Below are positions 59,411 through 62,987 of a DNA stretch of 62,987 nt, piece after piece. The stretch is from Deinococcus betulae (GTDB lineage: Bacteria; Deinococcota; Deinococci; Deinococcales; Deinococcaceae): the NCBI RefSeq assembly GCF_020166395.1, contig NZ_JAIQXU010000026.1:1-62987 (forward strand), given 5' to 3'. Under the pieces are notes generated by a model. The model saw nothing but the letters and a program-made list of their open reading frames with translations, ran no database searches and was not told the DNA's origin. The position numbers and the translations under genes are program-made. Each line of letters begins with the position of its first letter. The stretch's first letter is position 1.

Positions 59411-59873
59411 GGTCGTGCCTCCTGAGACCTATGGTGCCGGGGCGCTGTGGCAACGGTTTGAGAGGACTGCCGGTCACCTTGCGGGTTGGGCCCCAGTTCT
59501 CATGGTCCAGAGCACGGCCACGGGCGGGAGGGCGCTGAGTCGCGTAGAAACCATGCGAAAGGCGTATAAGCCCTTCTCTGAGAGGACGGTTCAAAGGTGC
59601 GGGATGTGACAAAGTGAGGCGATCCAAACGCCGCTTCTCCGCATACGTGCCTGTTTAAAAACTGTCGCCGAACACCTGCTCCCGCTCACGCGGCCCAAGC
59701 AGATAAGGGCATGGCAGAGGTGCCGATTCACCTCAAATCGGGTTGGCGCCCTGCCACTGGCGCTTGTGCCTATCGGCCTTTGAGCGGCCCAGACCGAGAC
59801 ACACCAACACAGCTGGCAATCATGTCGTCTTTTTTCAAGAGCTGGCCTGCGCCTCTCCCCTACCCTGCGCCTT
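59411..59873. other. Divergent intergenic region
   Basis: About 460 bases holding the promoters of the Ser/Asn-rich gene and the MFS gene. No gene or RNA motif was seen in it. Confidence 0.45.
59861..59866 (+). promoter_or_regulatory. -10 box of leaderless MFS gene
   Basis: TACCCT seven bases before ATG 59874. Confidence 0.5.
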
Positions 59874-61109
59874 ATGAAGCCTGCTGTCCCTCCCCGCCGA
59901 CCGCCGCTGCTGTTTTTGCTGGCGACGGCCTTTCTGTTTTCGATTGGCATGACCCTGGTGTTTCCGGTGCTGCCTTTCATCGTGGCCGAGTACGTCCCCC
60001 AGGTGGCGCATCAGGCCACGGTCATCGGGTGGCTCAGCGCCACCTTCGCGCTGCTGTCGTTCCTGTCGGCGCCGGTCATGGGCGCCCTGAGTGATGCTTA
60101 CGGCCGCCGCCCGGTGCTGGTGCTGAGCCTGCTGGGGTCAGCGGTGGGTTATCTGCTGTTCGGCATTGGCGGCAGCCTGTGGATGCTGTTTCTGGGCCGC
60201 GCCATTGACGGACTAACAGCCGGCGGCATGAGCGCCCTGTTCGGCTATCTGGCCGACACTGTCCCCGAAGAGGACCGGGGCAAGGTGTTTGGCCAGGTCG
60301 GCGCGGTGGTGGGCGCCGGGTTCATCATCGGCCCGGCCATCGGCGGCGCCCTGTCACACATCAGCCTCAGCGCGCCCATGTTTCTGGCGGCGGCGGTGTG
60401 TCTCCTGAACATGCTGTGGGGCGCCTTCGTGTTGCCCGAAAGCCTGGCCCCCGAACGGCGGCAGCGCCACTTTGACGCCGCGCACCTCAACCCCCTGGCA
60501 CAGCTGCGCGGCGTGCTGGCCTTGCCGGCGGTGCGCCGTCTGGTCACCGTCAGCGTGCTGTTCATGCTGCCCTTTACCATCATGCAGACTGTGCTGGCGC
60601 TGCTGGGCCGCGACGTGCTGCACTGGGGCCCCGCCCAGATGGGCACCGCCTTTATGGTGGTGGGGGTGTGCGACATCGTGGCGCAGGGCGGGCTGCTGCC
60701 CCTGCTGATTCGGCGCCTGGGCGAACGGGGCGTGGCCACGCTGGGCCTGGCCCTGGGGGTGCTGGGCGCCCTGGGACTGGCCCTGCTGGTGTGGTGGCCC
60801 ATCCCGGCGGTGATCTATGCCTCGGTCATCCTGATGGCCGTGGGCGAGGGCATTTTTACCGCCAGCCTGAGCGCCCTGCTGTCTCTGGCCACGCCAGCTG
60901 ATGCCCAGGGCCGCGTTCAGGGCGGTGCCCAGAGCTTCAATGCCCTGGCGCAGGTCACCGGGCCCCTGCTGGCTGGTCCCCTGTACACCCGCACGGGCGG
61001 CAGCGGCACGTTCGGGGCCAGCGCCGTTCTGATTCTGGTGGCGTTGGGCGTGCTGGGCCTGCAGAATCTGACCTCTTCAAGAGGCACAGCAGGTGCGCAA
61101 CAGTCGTAA
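59874..61109 (+). CDS. TetA-like MFS exporter
   Basis: 411 residues, 12 hydrophobic spans, leaderless start. MFS motif A between helices 2 and 3 is clear ([13 protein letters not shown]), helix 4-5 has [21 protein letters not shown] and [15 protein letters not shown] (motif C, drug/H+ antiporters). Layout matches the TCR/Tet subfamily of proton-driven drug exporters. The substrate is not assignable. The dTMP operon follows with its own promoter. Confidence 0.9.
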   Translation: MKPAVPPRRPPLLFLLATAFLFSIGMTLVFPVLPFIVAEYVPQVAHQATVIGWLSATFALLSFLSAPVMGALSDAYGRRPVLVLSLLGSAVGYLLFGIGGSLWMLFLGRAIDGLTAGGMSALFGYLADTVPEEDRGKVFGQVGAVVGAGFIIGPAIGGALSHISLSAPMFLAAAVCLLNMLWGAFVLPESLAPERRQRHFDAAHLNPLAQLRGVLALPAVRRLVTVSVLFMLPFTIMQTVLALLGRDVLHWGPAQMGTAFMVVGVCDIVAQGGLLPLLIRRLGERGVATLGLALGVLGALGLALLVWWPIPAVIYASVILMAVGEGIFTASLSALLSLATPADAQGRVQGGAQSFNALAQVTGPLLAGPLYTRTGGSGTFGASAVLILVALGVLGLQNLTSSRGTAGAQQS

Positions 61110-61154
61110 CTAGCCCTGCCCAAAGCGCCTGGAAAGTCACAGCCGCTATCTTGG

Positions 61155-61160
61155 TACATT
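61155..61160 (+). promoter_or_regulatory. -10 box of thyA operon
   Basis: TACATT seven bases before ATG 61168; supports that ATG over the TTG at 61159, which would lie within the promoter. Confidence 0.6.
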
Positions 61161-61167
61161 GGTTCAA

Positions 61168-61962
61168 ATGCAGTCCTACCTTGACCTGATGCGGCACGTG
61201 TTAGAATTTGGAGTTACCAAAACCGACCGCACGGGCACCGGCACGCGCTCCATCTTTGGGGCGCAGCTGCGTTTTGATCTGCAGGCCGGCTTCCCCCTGG
61301 TGACCACCAAAAAGGTGCATCTAAAAAGCGTGATTCACGAGCTGCTGTGGTTCCTACGCGGCGAATCGAACGTGGCGTCCTTACAGGCCAGTCGCGTGAG
61401 CATCTGGGACGAGTGGGCCGATGAACGCGGCGAGCTGGGGCCGGTGTACGGCGTCCAATGGAGAAGCTGGCCGACCCCAGACGGCGGCCATATTGACCAA
61501 ATCGCCCAGGTCATCCAGCAGATCAAGACCAACCCAGATTCCCGCCGCCTCATCGTCTCGGCCTGGAACGTGGCGCAGATTGACGAGATGGCCCTGCCCC
61601 CCTGCCACCTGCTGTTTCAGTTTTATGTGGCCGAGGGTCGCCTGAGCTGCCAGTTGTATCAGCGCTCCGCAGATACTTTTTTAGGGTTGCCCTTTAACAT
61701 TGCCTCTTACGCCCTCCTCACCCTGATGGTCGCGCAGGTCTGCGGACTCCAACCCGGCGAATTTATCTGGACAGGCGGCGACGTGCACCTGTACAGCAAC
61801 CATCTGGAGCAGGCCAGGCTGCAACTGTCGCGCGACCCCCGGCCCCTCCCGACCATGCACCTGAACCCGGAGGTCACAGACATTTTTGACTTCAGGTACG
61901 AGGATTTCCGCCTCTCGGGCTACGAGCCTCACCCGGCGATCAAGGCCCCGGTGGCCATATGA
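61168..61962 (+). CDS. thyA: Thymidylate synthase
   Basis: 264 residues, the normal size. [31 protein letters not shown], the nucleophile Cys in [32 protein letters not shown] and the terminal [11 protein letters not shown] are all present. It methylates dUMP to dTMP, turning methylene-THF to DHF. First gene of a three-gene operon with dCMP deaminase (dUMP supply) and DHFR (THF regeneration). Confidence 0.97.
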   Translation: MQSYLDLMRHVLEFGVTKTDRTGTGTRSIFGAQLRFDLQAGFPLVTTKKVHLKSVIHELLWFLRGESNVASLQASRVSIWDEWADERGELGPVYGVQWRSWPTPDGGHIDQIAQVIQQIKTNPDSRRLIVSAWNVAQIDEMALPPCHLLFQFYVAEGRLSCQLYQRSADTFLGLPFNIASYALLTLMVAQVCGLQPGEFIWTGGDVHLYSNHLEQARLQLSRDPRPLPTMHLNPEVTDIFDFRYEDFRLSGYEPHPAIKAPVAI

Positions 61963-62405
61963 CCCGCCCCACTTTTGACGACCTGGGGCTGGCCACGGCC
62001 CGCCTGTGGGCCACCCGCAGCGCCGACAGCAAGGTGCAGGTGGGCGCGTGCATTCTGGACCGGCATCACCGCGTGGTCGGCGTGGGGTACAACGGCCGCG
62101 CGGCTGGTGAACCCAACGAGCGCGAAAGTCTGGTGCAGGGCGGCAGCGGCTTTATCCACGCCGAGGTCAACGCGCTGCTGGCCGCCAATTGGAACGGCGA
62201 GGGCCACACCCTGTATGTCACCCACGAGCCCTGCGCGGCCTGCGCCCGCCTGATTGTCAATTCGCGCCGCATCGGGCGGGTTCTGTACGAGGCCAATTAC
62301 CGCGAAACCGTGCGCGTGGACGCCGGCCTGCCCAGCGGCGCCGCCATCCTGCGGAGGGCGGGCATTGAGGTGCAGTGCGTGACTGGAGGGGCGGATGACA
62401 CCTGA
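61959..62405 (+). CDS. dCMP deaminase-type zinc deaminase
   Basis: 148 residues; ATG overlaps the thyA stop. Zinc motif [10 protein letters not shown] and [10 protein letters not shown], preceded by [20 protein letters not shown] as in dCMP deaminases. It should turn dCMP to dUMP, the substrate of ThyA. It could also act on related cytidine compounds, but the operon favours dCMP. Confidence 0.9.
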   Translation: MTRPTFDDLGLATARLWATRSADSKVQVGACILDRHHRVVGVGYNGRAAGEPNERESLVQGGSGFIHAEVNALLAANWNGEGHTLYVTHEPCAACARLIVNSRRIGRVLYEANYRETVRVDAGLPSGAAILRRAGIEVQCVTGGADDT

Positions 62406-62970
62406 TACGGATTCCGTCCATTCCGGGAAATCCATGTCTTCTCCTTCTAATGGAACACATCACAGCTTGGACCAGACCCTGCCTGAACTGTTCGCCATCG
62501 TCGCCATGACCCCGGCGCGGGTGATTGGCAAAGGGGGCGGGATGCCCTGGCACCTGCCTGCTGACCTGGCGCACTTCAAGCGGCACAGCCGGGGCCTGCC
62601 CAACATCATGGGCCGCAAGGTCTGGGATTCTCTGGGGGGCCGGGCGCTGCCGGGCCGGCAGAACATTGTCCTGACCCGCAACCCACAGCTTGAGGCGCTG
62701 GGAGCTGAGGTGACCCACACGCCCGAAGCGGCCCTGCAGGCGGCGGGCGACGGGCCCAGAGTCGCCATCATCGGGGGTGAGGAGATTTACCGCCTGTATT
62801 TGGATAGGCTGACGCGGGTGGAACTCACCCTGATTCACGCTGACCTGGCGGGCGACACCTTTTTCCCCGAGTTGCCCGGCACCTGGGAGGTCGTGCAAGA
62901 GGCGTTCCGGCACGCCGACGAGCAGAACCCTTACGACCTAACCTTTCAGACGCTGGTGCGGGCACCCTAG
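62395..62970 (+). CDS. folA: Dihydrofolate reductase
   Basis: 191 residues from ATG 62395, which overlaps the deaminase gene by 11 bases; ATG 62434 is the alternative (178 residues). The enzyme proper begins near residue 30 (FAIVAMTPARVIGKGGGMPWHLPADLAHFKRHS); then IMGRKVWDSLGGRALPGR, NIVLTRN, VAIIGGEEIYRLYLD and the C-terminal YDLTFQTLVR. It reduces DHF, formed by ThyA, to THF. The roughly 30-residue polar N-terminal extension (residues [17 protein letters not shown]) is absent from typical DHFR and coincides with repeat-like DNA. Confidence 0.92.
   Translation: MTPDTDSVHSGKSMSSPSNGTHHSLDQTLPELFAIVAMTPARVIGKGGGMPWHLPADLAHFKRHSRGLPNIMGRKVWDSLGGRALPGRQNIVLTRNPQLEALGAEVTHTPEAALQAAGDGPRVAIIGGEEIYRLYLDRLTRVELTLIHADLAGDTFFPELPGTWEVVQEAFRHADEQNPYDLTFQTLVRAP
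62404..62434. repeat. Repeat-like palindromic remnant within folA start
   Basis: The sequence reads ATACGGATTCCG ... GGGAAATCC. The opening 12 bases differ from the repeats at 5441 (ATACGGACTCCG) and 55711 (ATGCGGATTCCG) by one base each, and the end matches their GAAATCC. It overlaps the deaminase stop and codes for the unusual N-terminal tail of folA. Confidence 0.45.
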
Positions 62971-62987
62971 CCCACCGTGCCTCTCCC

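Overview
The window looks like a high-GC Deinococcus chromosome. The pointers are an HU protein with a Lys/Ala-rich N-terminal extension, CsaB next to a DUF5693-type membrane protein (an S-layer anchoring pair), a possible DdrA/Rad52-like protein, and many genes whose -10 box lies only 5-10 nt before the start codon, which implies the leaderless transcripts common in this genus. There are about 54 protein genes, two tRNAs, several hairpin terminators and a small family of palindromic intergenic repeats. No rRNA, CRISPR array, IS element or prophage was seen.

Layout. 1-5.4 kb: an archaic (Csu/sigma-type) chaperone-usher pilus operon, with three spore-coat-U subunits (the first cut by the window edge), chaperone and usher, interrupted by a lipoprotein gene of mosaic base composition. 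5.7-9.2 kb: macrodomain, guanylate kinase, a conserved unknown, HU and a MoeB/ThiF-like protein, all on the minus strand. 9.4-17.9 kb: a large BTAD/AAA/TPR regulator, a divergent PlsY, a membrane TPR protein, UbiX, IspD and IspE. 18.2-27.3 kb: MFS exporter, pectate-lyase-like secreted protein, Pro/Ala/Glu-rich exported protein, penicillin-acylase family enzyme, DdrA-like protein and metallophosphoesterase. 27.4-32.2 kb: tRNA-Asp and tRNA-Phe with their own promoter and terminator, ABC exporter, COG0523 GTPase, DUF2231 protein and hotdog thioesterase. 32.2-38.8 kb: csaB-DUF5693, a Leu/Glu-dehydrogenase-like gene coupled to uridine kinase, and a catalytically degenerate E2-like protein. 39.5-41.7 kb: a GntA-like (YqcI/YcgG) protein beside a DUF1989 protein, then SurE. 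41.9-48.7 kb: small exported proteins, a TPR protein, def-fmt, a LURP-like protein and endonuclease III. 48.8-55.6 kb: a phospholipase C-lectin protein with a lipoprotein, facing a MalT-like regulator, then a lipoprotein operon. 55.9-63 kb: fumarase, an AraC regulator, a repetitive Ser/Asn-rich secreted protein, an MFS transporter and a thyA-dCMP deaminase-folA operon.

Functional units. The last three genes form a compact dTMP-synthesis operon. ispD-ispE overlap and serve the MEP isoprenoid route. def-fmt handle N-formyl-Met. csaB-DUF5693 fit attachment of SLH-domain S-layer proteins. The least described units are the GntA-like/DUF1989 pair (possibly guanidino-group chemistry), the dehydrogenase-like protein that lacks one catalytic lysine, the E2-like protein without active-site or lipoyl domain, and the modular intergenic repeats, one of which appears to have been captured in the start of folA.
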